From Shewanella mangrovisoli (GTDB lineage Bacteria; Pseudomonadota; Gammaproteobacteria; Enterobacterales; Shewanellaceae): 64,000 nt of DNA. The position numbers and the translations under genes are program-made. The stretch spans positions 62,001 through 126,000 of the forward strand of contig NZ_CP080412.1 in the NCBI RefSeq assembly GCF_019457635.1. The letters are read 5' to 3'. How positions within the stretch are numbered: the first letter of the stretch is position 1; every line of letters starts with the position of its first letter. Shown here piece after piece: positions 1-9,900 of this stretch. The notes below the pieces were generated by a model that was not told where the DNA came from, made no database searches, and saw only the letters and a list, made by a program, of their open reading frames with translations.

Positions 1-192
1 TTGGGTGAGATGAACCCTGAACAATTGTGGGAAACCACGATGGATCCTGAATCTCGCCGCATGCTGCAAGTGACGATTGATGATGCCGTTGGTGCGGATC
101 AGTTGTTTACTTGTTTGATGGGCGACCAAGTTGAACCACGCCGTGACTTTATCGAAGCCAACGCGCTGAACGTGGCTAACTTAGATGTTTAA
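1..192 (+). CDS. gyrB: DNA gyrase subunit B, C-terminal end (partial)
   Basis: Last 63 residues of GyrB, the ATPase subunit of DNA gyrase, which introduces negative supercoils into DNA. The window cuts off the rest of the gene on the left. The visible end carries the typical GyrB tail: LGEMNP, then LWETTMDP and a segment ending near [10 protein letters not shown]. The stop codon is TAA at 190-192, followed by a strong terminator. In gammaproteobacteria gyrB closes the dnaA-dnaN-recF-gyrB cluster at oriC, so this places the window beside the origin. The identity is clear even though only the tail is visible. Confidence 0.95.
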   Translation: MGEMNPEQLWETTMDPESRRMLQVTIDDAVGADQLFTCLMGDQVEPRRDFIEANALNVANLDV

Positions 193-231
193 CATTTAGA
201 CGTTTAACGATCTATATCGTTAGCAATTGAT

Positions 232-262
232 AAAAAAGGGAAAGCTTAGCTTTCCCTTTTTG
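232..262. terminator. Bidirectional terminator between gyrB and the GST gene
   Basis: A hairpin with arms of about 12 bp (AAAAAGGGAAAGC paired with GCTTTCCCTTTTT) around a 3-base loop, with A-rich sequence on the left and T-rich on the right. It can end gyrB transcripts on + and the convergent gene on -. Confidence 0.85.
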
Positions 263-274
263 TTTGGTAGAAAA

Positions 275-931
275 TTATCTATCAACACCAGCTTCGTCGA
301 TGTCCACTATTTCAGTCTCGGCTTTGGCGGCTTGTATCCAGGCCTGCATTTCCGGCTGGCTCACAATAAATTCCATATAGGCTCGACTCGCTTGGGAGAC
401 TTCAATCTCATAGGTGAAGAAGCGCATCACAACCGGCGCAAACATCATATCGGCTATCGACCACTTGCCAAATAACCAAGTGCCTTGGGCTGTGGCAAAC
501 TCTGCCATTTGTTGTGACCAGATGCTGTCGATGCGGGCAATATCCTGCAACACGGCAGGGCTTAATTCAACATAACGATGGGCACGGATATTCATCGGCA
601 GGGCATTTCGCAGGGCATGAAAGCCTGAATGCATTTCACAGGCGAAGGAGCGAGCCTTAGCTTTTTGTTTCGGGTCTTGTGGCCAAGCTGAGCCTGAAAG
701 ATAAGTATCGTTGATATATTCGCAAATCGACAACGAATCCCAAACCGTGATATTTCCATCGATGAGTGTTGGAACTTTTAGGGTAGGCGAAATAGATTTG
801 AGCCGCTGATAAAAGCTCTCGGTATCGAGCTGTAGTAGGATTTCATCGAACTGAATACCTGATTTTGCAGCCATTAACCAAGCGCGGAGCGACCAACTAG
901 AGTAGTTTTTATTACCAATGTAGAGTTCCAT
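275..931 (-). CDS. Glutathione S-transferase family protein
   Basis: A 218-residue cytosolic GST-fold protein. The N-terminal thioredoxin-like domain (about residues 1-80) has the NYSSWSLRAW motif where zeta-like GSTs keep the catalytic Ser, then VPTLIDG with the conserved cis-Pro, and a glutathione-binding DSLSICEYI segment. The rest is the helical C-terminal domain with FGKWSIADMMFAPV. The start chosen is ATG at 931, because an AGGAAGG ribosome-binding site lies just upstream; an in-frame ATG 33 bases further out lacks one. It is divergent from the LysR gene, so it is a likely target of that regulator. The substrate is unknown. Confidence 0.85.
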   Translation of the reverse strand: MELYIGNKNYSSWSLRAWLMAAKSGIQFDEILLQLDTESFYQRLKSISPTLKVPTLIDGNITVWDSLSICEYINDTYLSGSAWPQDPKQKAKARSFACEMHSGFHALRNALPMNIRAHRYVELSPAVLQDIARIDSIWSQQMAEFATAQGTWLFGKWSIADMMFAPVVMRFFTYEIEVSQASRAYMEFIVSQPEMQAWIQAAKAETEIVDIDEAGVDR

Positions 932-995
932 TTTCACCTTCCTGTTTGGGGTTGTGCTTATCAATATAGGCGCTTGTACTTTGCATGACTAACGA

Positions 996-1015
996 ATAGA
1001 TTTGATGTTATCTAT
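996..1015. promoter_or_regulatory. Candidate LysR operator in the GST/LysR divergent region
   Basis: Inverted repeat ATAGAT-N8-ATCTAT, of the T-N11-A type bound by LysR-family regulators, lying between the divergent GST and LysR genes. A further AATAGATAG half-site follows near 1025. Assignment to the adjacent regulator is inference. Confidence 0.45.
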
Positions 1016-1057
1016 CAGCAAAATGAATAGATAGACTGACATCAGGTAGGAAATATT

Positions 1058-1906
1058 ATGGAAATAGAAGCGCTGCGCAGTTTTGTGGCTTTTGTCGATA
1101 CCGGGAGTTTTACCCGTGCGGCAATGCAAACCTATAAGACTCAATCTGCCGTCAGTATGCAAATGAAGCGCTTAGAGCAAGAGTTGGGAAAAACGCTCTT
1201 TGTAAAAGAGGGGCGAAACTTAGTCTTATCTACCGAAGGCCAACGTTTTGGCTTGTACGCTAAGCAATTACTGCAATTGCACGATGAGACTGTCACTACC
1301 ATTAAGCAGACCCAAGTCGGCACACAATTGCATTTGGGCTGTCCAGATGACTATGCCGAATCCGTGTTGCCGCGGATAGTGGCGTTGTTACATGGTCACA
1401 TTAAGCAACTCGATCTTCAAATTACCTGCGCCTCGAGCCAAAAGCTGCGGATCATGCTGGATTCTGGGCAGCTCGATGCGGCGATAGTGACTCGTTTGCC
1501 CGAGTCCGATGAAGGCTACTTATTACAAACCTCAAAAGGTGTTTGGGTGAGCGCGAGTGGTTCGAACTTGAGTGATGCCGATCCCTTACCTATAGCGCTA
1601 TTCCAAAAGGACTGTAAATTCCATATCACGGCGTTAGATGGATTGATGAAGCAAGATAGGCATTATCAGTTGTTAGCTTGTAGCAGCAGTGCTGCGGCTC
1701 TTAAAGCGATAGTGGCTAAGGATTTGGCTATTAGTGCCATGGCTGAATGCAGTGTATCGGCACCACTGAATATTATCGATTCTGAAACTCTTCCACCTCT
1801 GCCTGTGGTCGCCGTCGCACTGGTTATTTCCGCGAAAGCTTATTCACCCATAAATGCGGAGTTGGCCAAGCAAATTGCACGGGCCTATCAAGGCTACTTG
1901 GAATAA
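1058..1906 (+). CDS. LysR-family transcriptional regulator
   Basis: A 282-residue regulator with the standard LysR plan. The N-terminal winged helix-turn-helix (about residues 1-60) has SFTRAAMQTYKTQSAVSMQMKRLEQELGK in outline (first 10 residues MEIEALRSFV), and the effector-binding domain fills the rest. It is slightly shorter than the usual 290-310 residues. The ATG follows a TAGGAAA ribosome-binding site. The gene is divergent from the glutathione transferase, the usual arrangement for a LysR regulator and its target. The effector is not known. A parS-like palindrome begins just 3' of the stop codon. Confidence 0.9.
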   Translation: MEIEALRSFVAFVDTGSFTRAAMQTYKTQSAVSMQMKRLEQELGKTLFVKEGRNLVLSTEGQRFGLYAKQLLQLHDETVTTIKQTQVGTQLHLGCPDDYAESVLPRIVALLHGHIKQLDLQITCASSQKLRIMLDSGQLDAAIVTRLPESDEGYLLQTSKGVWVSASGSNLSDADPLPIALFQKDCKFHITALDGLMKQDRHYQLLACSSSAAALKAIVAKDLAISAMAECSVSAPLNIIDSETLPPLPVVAVALVISAKAYSPINAELAKQIARAYQGYLE

Positions 1907-1922
1907 GGTTTCACGTGAAACA
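1907..1922. other. parS-like ParB-binding site 1
   Basis: GGTTTCACGTGAAACA matches 15 of 16 bases of the canonical parS palindrome TGTTTCACGTGAAACA. It starts immediately after the LysR stop codon and lies in the same origin-proximal cluster as three exact gamma-type parS palindromes. ParB binding is known for such sites; its use here is inferred. Confidence 0.8.
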
Positions 1923-2064
1923 TTCGATTTGATAATGCAGCCTTAAGTCTAGGGACATATAGTAAAGCTGCGCGTAATACATGATGTGACCACTAGTATA
2001 TGAACTACAATGGACTGATAATTATGCAGGGTCAGTTAACTCAGCTCTTATAGGTTGGAACGTC

Positions 2065-3108
2065 TTGATTAAGTCCATATTTAATAAAATTTTTAATATC
2101 CGCGAAGAGACAATACTGGAGCGACCTAAAAGCTTTAGCCAAACCGATCTCAGTAAATCGTTGGACAAAGTTTCAGCCCCTAAACGCCAAGAAGAATCCG
2201 TTGATACCGTGGTGAGTATCGACTTAGAGGCGTTATTTTACAGCCTGTTGTTTCCCGCCAGAACCAAAGATGCTGGTGGCGTTGCCAATAACCTTGAGCG
2301 GCGAGTCATGGCAGAAATAGAGTTGGCCTTAGCATCGCCACAAGTGATAGCAGAAAAGGTGCTTAAGCTTCCCTCTAAGGTTTTGGAATTAGACCGTAAA
2401 TTAGCTGAGCCACAGTTTGATACTAAGGACTTGTTGGCGCTAATAGAGAAAGATCCTTTACTGAGCGTCGAAGTGCTTAAGCTGTGTAACTCACCAGCCT
2501 TTAAGCGTGGCGATCGAGAGGTCACAAGCCTGCAACAGGCTTTAGTGCAGCTCGGCCGTGAGCAGTTACGCCGCTTTGTGACGAGCTGCCTAGTGCGTGA
2601 GATGCTCGATATTAAACCCATTTATTTTCGTCGCTTTGGTGCCGAAATTTGGCGTCATTCGATGCAGGTGGCCTTTTTAACCAGTGAACTGAGTGAAGAA
2701 GATAGAGACACGGCATTCCTATTAGGATTACTGCATGATGTGGGTAAGCTCGCCATCTTTAAAATGTTGCTCGATGCCTTTGTGCAAGCAGAGCCTGGGG
2801 AGCAGCCAAATTCTTGGTTATTCCGACAAGTGATGACAGCCAAATCACTCACCTTAAGTGCTTTGTTGGCAAAGCATTGGCAATTGCCAAGTACCTTTGA
2901 AACCGAGCTGGATAAATTAGCCCATGTCCACACTCGGCCGAATGAGGGAATTGCCGCTGTGGTTTGGCGCGCCAATATCATCAGTGAGGTTTCGATGTTG
3001 CAGCAAGCGGGTAAACTGCCTGCTGATATGCTGAGCAACTTGTTAGCCTTGGTTGGACTCGAGCCCGCTCAATTCGAAGCGTTGCACGAGAAACTTCAGC
3101 AGTTTTAA
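2065..3108 (+). CDS. HDOD-domain protein
   Basis: A 347-residue protein with an HDOD domain in about residues 110-310 (LIEKDPLLSVEVLKLCNSPAF near the start, LLHDVGKLAIF near the centre). HDOD domains resemble HD phosphohydrolases but usually lack full catalytic residues and act in signalling. Here an HD-like pair remains in LGLLHDVGKL. The first 90 residues are polar with no recognisable domain. The reading frame begins with TTG at 2065 behind a weak purine-rich site, so the start is less certain than the rest. It stands alone and ends in a shared terminator facing glyS. Its role is unknown; a regulatory function is inferred from the domain. Confidence 0.8.
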   Translation: MIKSIFNKIFNIREETILERPKSFSQTDLSKSLDKVSAPKRQEESVDTVVSIDLEALFYSLLFPARTKDAGGVANNLERRVMAEIELALASPQVIAEKVLKLPSKVLELDRKLAEPQFDTKDLLALIEKDPLLSVEVLKLCNSPAFKRGDREVTSLQQALVQLGREQLRRFVTSCLVREMLDIKPIYFRRFGAEIWRHSMQVAFLTSELSEEDRDTAFLLGLLHDVGKLAIFKMLLDAFVQAEPGEQPNSWLFRQVMTAKSLTLSALLAKHWQLPSTFETELDKLAHVHTRPNEGIAAVVWRANIISEVSMLQQAGKLPADMLSNLLALVGLEPAQFEALHEKLQQF

Positions 3109-3120
3109 TATATTGCAGCC

Positions 3121-3153
3121 AATAAAAAACGCGCTATATGCGCGTTTTTTATT
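3121..3153. terminator. Bidirectional terminator between HDOD gene and glyS
   Basis: AAAAAACGCGC and GCGCGTTTTTT form an 11-bp stem around TATAT. A-tract and T-tract flanks make it usable on both strands, and it sits between two convergent genes. Confidence 0.9.
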
Positions 3154-3171
3154 AAGACTCTAACGTGCGAC

Positions 3172-5238
3172 TTACTGGAGCAGAGAAATATCCGCTACAT
3201 GTAAGAACTGTTCACGTAGGTTATTTAGCAGAGCTAAACGGTTGTTTTTCAATGCTTCGTCGTCCGCCATAACCATCACGTCTTCGAAGAACTGGTCAAC
3301 ACTCTCACGTAAGTTCGCCAGCAGTGTTAATGCCTGTTGGTAATCAGCATTAGCAAACAGCGGAGCGAGTTGAGGCTGTAGTTCGGCAAGCTTAGCGGCT
3401 AATGCTTGTTCTGCTGCTTCGGCTAACAGAGCTGAGTTAATCGCAGTGGGTAATTCGCCTTCCACTTTCGCCAGAATGTTAGACACACGCTTATTCGCCG
3501 CTGCCAGAGCGCTAGAGGCTTCTAAGCTTCTGAAGTGTGATACGGCATTGATACGGCTATCAAAATCAGCTGGGCGAGTTGGGCGGCGTGCTAATACGGC
3601 GAGGATCACGTCAACCTCGATACCTTTATCTTGGTACCAAGCACGGAAACGCGCCATTAAGAACTCAAGCACTTCATCGCTTGCATTCGCGTTGCTTAAG
3701 TTAGTGCCATGGAGTTCTTGAGCCTTAGCTATCAGGGTCACTAAGTCCAGTGGCAACTTGTTCTCAACGATGATGCGTAACACACCGATTGCGGCGCGGC
3801 GCAGTGCGAATGGGTCGGCAGCGCCCTTAGGTGCCTGACCAATACCGAAGATACCGACTAAGGTATCGAGTTTATCCGCTAAGGCTACTGCGCAAGATAC
3901 AGCTGCAGTCGGAACTGTATCGCCAGAGAATTTGGGCTTGTATTGCTCTTCCATGGCTAAGGCGACGGCTTCAGTTTCACCGTCTAGGCGGGCGTAATGC
4001 ATACCCATGGTGCCTTGAGTATCGGTAAACTCCATCACCATATTGGTCATTAAGTCTGTTTTAGACAATAAACCAGCACGGGCAGCATCAACGGCGTTAG
4101 CTCCAGTTTGCTCGGCAATAAAGGCGGCTAGGGCAGAGATACGAGTGACTTTGTCTTTTAAAGTACCGAGTTGTTGTTGGAACAAGACGGTCTCAAGACT
4201 CGGTAAACGTGATTCCAGCGTGTGTTTTTTGTCGGTATTGAAGAAGAACTCGGCATCGGCCAAGCGTGGACGAACCACTTTCTCGTTACCCGCAATGATT
4301 TGTGCCGGATCTTTTGATTCTATGTTCGCAACAAAGATGAAGTTTGGCAGTAACTTACCTGCATCATCGAATACTGGGAAGTATTTCTGATCGCCCTTCA
4401 TCGTATAAACCAAGGCTTCTGAAGGTACGTTTAAGAACTTATCTTCAAAGCTTGCGGTTAATACGACTGGCCATTCAACCAAAGAGGTGACTTCTTCAAG
4501 CAGGTCATCTTCGATATCGGCGGTGCCACCAATCTTAGCGGCCGCTTTTTCGGCATCGGCTTTGATTAAGGCTTTACGGCTTTCGTAATCGGCGATGACT
4601 TTACCTTTTTCTTTCAGTAGCGTCAGGTAGTTGTCTGCATGGTCAAGCTCGAAGCCTGTACCCATAAAGCGGTGACCACGAACATTACGCGCCGATTTAA
4701 TGCCGAGTAATTCACCTTCGATTAATTCACTGCCTAACAGCATAGTGGCGGTGTGAACTGGGCGAATGAATTGTGTCTTACTGCTTCCCCAGCGCATTGG
4801 CTTAGGAATGGGTAATTTATCCAGCGCACGTTGTGCCATCGCAGCGATTAAGCTCTTGGTTTCAACGCCTTCGATTTTTGCGTTATAAACCAGCCATTCA
4901 CCTTTGTCGGTCACTAAACGCTCAGCTTGGTCAACGGTAATACCGTTACCACGTGCCCAGCCTTCAGCGGCTTTCGTTGGTTTACCTTCACCGTCGAAGG
5001 CTGAGCTGACAGCTGGGCCGCGTTTTTCAACGATTTTGTCCGCTTGAGCGAGCGCTAGTTCTGTCACATTAATGGCTAGACGACGGGGTGCTGCATACCA
5101 AACAGCTGATTTAAAAGCTAAATCGGCTTTGGTTAATTCTTCGGTAAAGTTCGCTAAGAAAGACTCAGCCAGTTTACGCAGCGCCTTTGGCGGCAGTTCT
5201 TCAGTGCCTAACTCGATGAGTAAGTTTTCAAAATTCAT
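3172..5238 (-). CDS. glyS: Glycyl-tRNA synthetase beta subunit
   Basis: A 688-residue beta subunit of the alpha2beta2 glycyl-tRNA synthetase, which charges tRNA-Gly. It opens with the typical [20 protein letters not shown]. Family landmarks follow: [11 protein letters not shown], then [11 protein letters not shown] in the centre, and [15 protein letters not shown], ending in the anticodon-binding helical region ([12 protein letters not shown]). Length is normal for the family. It lies 9 bases downstream of glyQ on the same strand, so the two subunits are translated from one operon, and transcription ends at the hairpin near 3121-3153. Confidence 0.97.
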   Translation of the reverse strand: MNFENLLIELGTEELPPKALRKLAESFLANFTEELTKADLAFKSAVWYAAPRRLAINVTELALAQADKIVEKRGPAVSSAFDGEGKPTKAAEGWARGNGITVDQAERLVTDKGEWLVYNAKIEGVETKSLIAAMAQRALDKLPIPKPMRWGSSKTQFIRPVHTATMLLGSELIEGELLGIKSARNVRGHRFMGTGFELDHADNYLTLLKEKGKVIADYESRKALIKADAEKAAAKIGGTADIEDDLLEEVTSLVEWPVVLTASFEDKFLNVPSEALVYTMKGDQKYFPVFDDAGKLLPNFIFVANIESKDPAQIIAGNEKVVRPRLADAEFFFNTDKKHTLESRLPSLETVLFQQQLGTLKDKVTRISALAAFIAEQTGANAVDAARAGLLSKTDLMTNMVMEFTDTQGTMGMHYARLDGETEAVALAMEEQYKPKFSGDTVPTAAVSCAVALADKLDTLVGIFGIGQAPKGAADPFALRRAAIGVLRIIVENKLPLDLVTLIAKAQELHGTNLSNANASDEVLEFLMARFRAWYQDKGIEVDVILAVLARRPTRPADFDSRINAVSHFRSLEASSALAAANKRVSNILAKVEGELPTAINSALLAEAAEQALAAKLAELQPQLAPLFANADYQQALTLLANLRESVDQFFEDVMVMADDEALKNNRLALLNNLREQFLHVADISLLQ

Positions 5239-5247
5239 GTGTTACCT

Positions 5248-6153
5248 CTACTTACACATTGGGAAGCCAAGCGCTTCGCGTGCCTGATAATAGGATTCAG
5301 CAACGGCTTTAGCCATGGTACGAACGCGCAGTATATAACGCTGACGTTCAGTCACTGAAATGGCGTGGCGTGCATCGAGCAGGTTGAAGGCGTGAGAGGC
5401 TTTCATCACTTGCTCATAGGCGGGTAGAGGTAATGGTTTTTCAAGCGACAATAAATGCTGACACATCTTTTCGCATTGATCGAACAGGGTAAACATAAAG
5501 TCGACGTCTGCGTGTTCAAAGTTATAGGTCGATTGCTCAACTTCGTTTTGGTGGAACACATCGCCGTAGGTGATGCGACCCATAGGGCCATCGGTCCATA
5601 CTAGGTCGTACACGCTATCCACACCTTGGATATACATGGCGAGACGCTCTAAACCGTAGGTGATTTCACCGGTGACAGGGCTACACTCTAAGCCGCCGAC
5701 CTGTTGGAAGTAAGTAAACTGAGTCACTTCCATGCCGTTTAACCAGACTTCCCAACCCAGACCCCAAGCGCCTAGCGTTGGTGATTCCCAGTTGTCTTCC
5801 ACAAAACGGATATCATGGATTTGTGTATCAATACCAAGGGCTTGCAGAGAACCTAAATAGAGTTCTTGGATATTATCCGGTGACGGTTTTAACACGACTT
5901 GGAATTGGTAGTAGTGCTGCAGACGGTTTGGGTTTTCACCGTAACGGCCGTCGGTAGGGCGGCGCGATGGCTGCACATAGGCACTGCTCATTGGCTCAGG
6001 CCCTAAAGAGCGTAGGAAAGTTTGTGGGTGGAATGTACCCGCACCGACTTCCATATCTAAAGGTTGAACGATTGCACAGCCTTGCTGCGCCCAATATTCC
6101 TGCAGGGTTAGAATGAAACCCTGAAATGTTTTTACGTCGTGTTTCGTCGTCAT
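5248..6153 (-). CDS. glyQ: Glycyl-tRNA synthetase alpha subunit
   Basis: A 301-residue alpha subunit carrying the class II catalytic site that makes glycyl-adenylate. It shows the family signature at the N-terminus ([20 protein letters not shown]), the [12 protein letters not shown] region, and the class II motif around [18 protein letters not shown]. Length matches the family (about 300). It is the first gene of the glyQS operon; the intergenic space upstream (6154-6271) separates it from the divergent tag gene. Confidence 0.97.
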   Translation of the reverse strand: MTTKHDVKTFQGFILTLQEYWAQQGCAIVQPLDMEVGAGTFHPQTFLRSLGPEPMSSAYVQPSRRPTDGRYGENPNRLQHYYQFQVVLKPSPDNIQELYLGSLQALGIDTQIHDIRFVEDNWESPTLGAWGLGWEVWLNGMEVTQFTYFQQVGGLECSPVTGEITYGLERLAMYIQGVDSVYDLVWTDGPMGRITYGDVFHQNEVEQSTYNFEHADVDFMFTLFDQCEKMCQHLLSLEKPLPLPAYEQVMKASHAFNLLDARHAISVTERQRYILRVRTMAKAVAESYYQAREALGFPMCK

Positions 6154-6271
6154 GTCTACTTGTCTACTGCCGTCAGCTTTAATAGAAAATGGTTTCGATT
6201 ATACCTTGTAGATCTCTGCTTATGTAGGTTATTTTTTACCTTCTTCGTTAAAACGTTAAGGTAGATAGGCC

Positions 6272-6847
6272 ATGGAAGAAATCCGCTGTAATTGGGTCAG
6301 TGATGATCCCTTGTATCGCGAGTACCACGATAAGGTGTGGGGGCGCCCAGTTTATGATTCGAAGGAGTTGTTTGCCAAGCTCTGTTTAGATGGGCAACAA
6401 GCTGGGTTGTCTTGGATTACTATCTTAAAGAAGCAGCAAAACTACGAACAAGCCTTTGCGGATTTTGAGCCAGCAGTGATTGCAACTTTTGACGACGCTA
6501 AAGTCCAGGAGTTGATGGCTAACCCAGGCATTGTGCGTAATCGCCTTAAGATCCATTCGATTATTCGTAATGCAAAAGGTTACTTAGCCTACACTGAGGA
6601 TGGCAAAGATTTTTCTGAATTTCTGTGGAGCTTTGTTGGTGGCAAGCCATTGGTGAATCAATTTACCTCCATGTCGCAAGTGCCTGCGCAAACACCTGAA
6701 TCAGAGGCAATGTCTAAGGCATTAAAAAAGCTTGGCTTTAACTTTGTTGGTCCGACGATTTGTTATGCTTTTATGCAGGCGGTGGGGATGGTGAACGATC
6801 ATCTAGTTGATTGCATTGCCTATGATGCATGCTGCGGCGGTAAATAA
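6272..6847 (+). CDS. tag: DNA-3-methyladenine glycosylase I
   Basis: A 191-residue base-excision repair enzyme that removes 3-methyladenine from alkylated DNA. It matches the Tag family from the start (RCNWVSDDPLYREYHDKVWG), with LDGQQAGLSW in the helix-hairpin-helix fold. The zinc ligands of E. coli Tag are kept: Cys6 and His19 near the N-terminus, His177 and Cys181 in NDHLVDC. It is divergent from glyQ and ends in a large palindromic terminator that contains a parS site. Confidence 0.96.
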   Translation: MEEIRCNWVSDDPLYREYHDKVWGRPVYDSKELFAKLCLDGQQAGLSWITILKKQQNYEQAFADFEPAVIATFDDAKVQELMANPGIVRNRLKIHSIIRNAKGYLAYTEDGKDFSEFLWSFVGGKPLVNQFTSMSQVPAQTPESEAMSKALKKLGFNFVGPTICYAFMQAVGMVNDHLVDCIAYDACCGGK

Positions 6848-6880
6848 GTCACTAATCTAATTGAGTTAGCATCCAAAATA

Positions 6881-6912
6881 AAAAGGCATGTTCCACGTGG
6901 AACATGCCTTTT
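6881..6912. terminator. Bidirectional terminator (perfect 32-base palindrome) between tag and the amidohydrolase
   Basis: A 16+16 base uninterrupted palindrome: AAAAGGCATGTTCCAC and its reverse complement, with T-rich sequence after it on the + strand and A-rich before. It lies between two convergent genes. Its centre is a perfect parS site (next entry). Confidence 0.75.
6889..6904. other. parS: parS ParB-binding site 2
   Basis: TGTTCCACGTGGAACA, the exact gammaproteobacterial parS palindrome, forming the heart of the terminator-like hairpin between tag and the amidohydrolase gene. Confidence 0.92.
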
Positions 6913-6932
6913 GTTATTTCACCTTGTTGAGA

Positions 6933-9900
6933 TTAGATTTTCTCGAAGAAGAAAGGCTTACGCTGTTGCTTGTTACCATTGAGTTGGTTCATCGACTCTG
7001 CGTCGAACAACTTACCATTGACCATAGTATAAGTGACTTTATCTGTGACTCGAATATCCGCTAATGGGTCACCATCTATAACGATTAAGTCTGCAAGCTT
7101 ACCGGTTTTAATTGAGCCAAGTTGATGCTCTAGACCGAAGGTGGTGGCAGGGTTGATGGTCGCAGTTTTCAGCACATCCATATTGCTCATGCCGCCTTGG
7201 GCGAACATCCACATTTCCCAATGTGCGGCTAAACCCTCACGCTGACCGTGGGCGCCAATGTTTGGATGAATGCCTAATTTATTAAACTCATTAGCGACTT
7301 TAGCAACATTGAAGTGGTTGTAGTGACTGTCGGGGGCATGGGGGCGACGCATTGAGCGAGCCTGCAAAATATCGCTTGGCACATACATAGACAAACGTGG
7401 ATGTGCCCACACATCGGTCTTATCGTACCAATAGTTTTCACCCGAAATACCGCCGTAGGCGACGACTAAGGTTGGGGTATAACCGACCTTAGTTTGGCTC
7501 CAGAACTGTTTAATATCGTTATAAATACTCGCCACGGGTAACGAGTGCTCTACGGTTGTATGGCCATCGGCAACCATGGTCAGGTTATGTTGTAGCAAGC
7601 TGCCACCCTCTGGCACAACCATCATTTCGAGTTCGCGAGCAGCGGCGATAACCTGTTGCCTTTGATTACGACGGGGTTGGTTGTAGCTCTTAACACTAAA
7701 GGCTCCGACTTTTTTGAGTCGCTCTAAATGAAATTTTGCATCATCGAGTGAGTCGATATGCGAGGTGTAGCCGGGAGCATTTGCGCCATAAAGAATCGTT
7801 CCTGTGGAGAAAATCCGTGGACCAACGATGTGACCAGCCTTTTGCTGTTCAGAGGCTGCAAAAATCTCAGTGGTATCATTCGATGGATCATGGATGGTTG
7901 TTACACCCAAAGATAGCCCTGAGTAGAGTGCCCAGTTTTGTTGAGGCACGATTTCATCATCGGCCTGGGCACCATGGGCATGCGCGTCGAACAGGCCAGG
8001 CATAATGGATTTGCCGCTAATATCGATAACTTGTGCATCCTTTGGAATCGCCGTGTTTGCATCGCCAACGGCAACAATATGATTGTCTTTGACGATCACC
8101 ACACCCTTATCGATGACTTGGTCATTTTCCATGGTGATCACTTTGCCGCCGACAAAGGCGACTGTTCCACGTGGAACATCGGCCTTTTCGGTAAAGCCTA
8201 AGTTGATAATACTTGGCTTGGCTTGCTCGTCCTTTTTGAGATACTGTGAATCAACATCAGCTTGGTACAGTTCAGGGCCAAGAGTCCAATAGAGTTGGTT
8301 ACTCTTGCTATTCCAACTGATGCTTTCGCCAGCCCGCACACTTAACTGTGTGACTGGAAGATTGCTGGCGTTAGGGCCGATTTCAACGGTTTCACCATGT
8401 TTTGCGAAGGGGGTGACCCAAACTTTAAAACGTTCGGCAAAGGCGAGTTGTTCGCCGTCGGGTGAAACCCTAAATTCCGTTGCATGCTTACTGCTGTAGT
8501 GAACGCGTTTATCAAACCCATCTAGGCTAATTGAGGCAAGCTGTGGTGTGTCGTTATCACCTGTGTTCATAAAGAAAATGCGATCGGCCGAAGCGCCGAA
8601 TTGTGCTTGATAACCCTCAGCGCTAATCTTCTTATTTTGTTTGGTTTTTAAATCGACCTTGTACAGGCCGGGTTCCTGCGACCAAGTACGAGGCGTAAGG
8701 TGTCCACCTTGGGTTTTGCGATACACTACCAGTTCACCATTGGGTGAGAAGGTGGGCTCAACGTATTTGCCTGGCTCAGTGATAAGTTGTTTCGCTTTAC
8801 CACCTTTTGCACTGATCACTTGAACTGTGCCCTGGTCTTGGTCATTCCAAGTTGTGAAGACAATATTTTTGCCATCACGCGACCACTGGGGATAGAGCTC
8901 TTCAATGTCGTTACCTAACTCGGTTAAGCGTGATATCTGGCCATCGGGAAGTGTCTTCAACCAGATTTTACCTAATGCTTCGAAGGCGACTTTGCTGCCA
9001 TCCGGTGAAACTTGTGCCATTCGCAGCATTTTTACGTCGAATACATCCTTATCAATATCTTGTTTAAAGCGTACTGAAGGCTGCACGTCTAACTGGGTTT
9101 TGACACTGAAGGGAATGTTGGTAACCGTTTTATTGGCAACATTCAGGCGATTGATTTTGCCTTTAGCCCAGAAAAAAATATCTTTGTTATCTTGAGTCCA
9201 AGCTATGGTGGGATAGACACCGTGGATGGCCCACGTCTCTTGCATATCGCGATCTAAACCGCCATATAGCTTAGTGGTTTCGCCGGATTTCAAATCGAGC
9301 AAATACAAGGAGGATTGGAAATCATCTCGCTTGATGTATGCCAGTTTGGTGCCGTCTGGGCTCGGTGTTGGACGAATGGCGCCACCGGTTCCTTCGATCA
9401 AGATTTCAATATCACCCGTTTGGGTATCATAACGCTTGATTTTATAGATGCCGTTTACTGAGTCTTTGGAATAATGGAAGGTTTTTCCCGGTGTGTCATC
9501 TTGGCTGAAGTAAATGTAACGGCCATCGGGTGAATAGGCTGGCTCACCTAAATCCTTTTCATCGTTAGGCCGTTCGGTGAGTTTAACACCTTCGCCACCG
9601 GCGACATGATAGAGCCAGACTTCACCAGCGCCTAAGCTCCGACTGGCGGTAAAATGCTTACGACCAACTAAATATTGGGAATCAGGGCTCCACGCGGGAC
9701 TGTTGAGTAAACGAAAGGTCTCTGTCGTGACTGTGCGTGGATTGCTGCCGTCGGCATCCATAATCCAAATGTTGTCGCCACCATCTGCATCTGAGGTGAA
9801 GGCAATGTGCTTACCATCTGGGCTATACACGGGCTGCATTTGCCAGGCTATGCCTTGAGCTAATGGCTTTGCCTCTCCACCCGTGACTGGGATTTGATAA

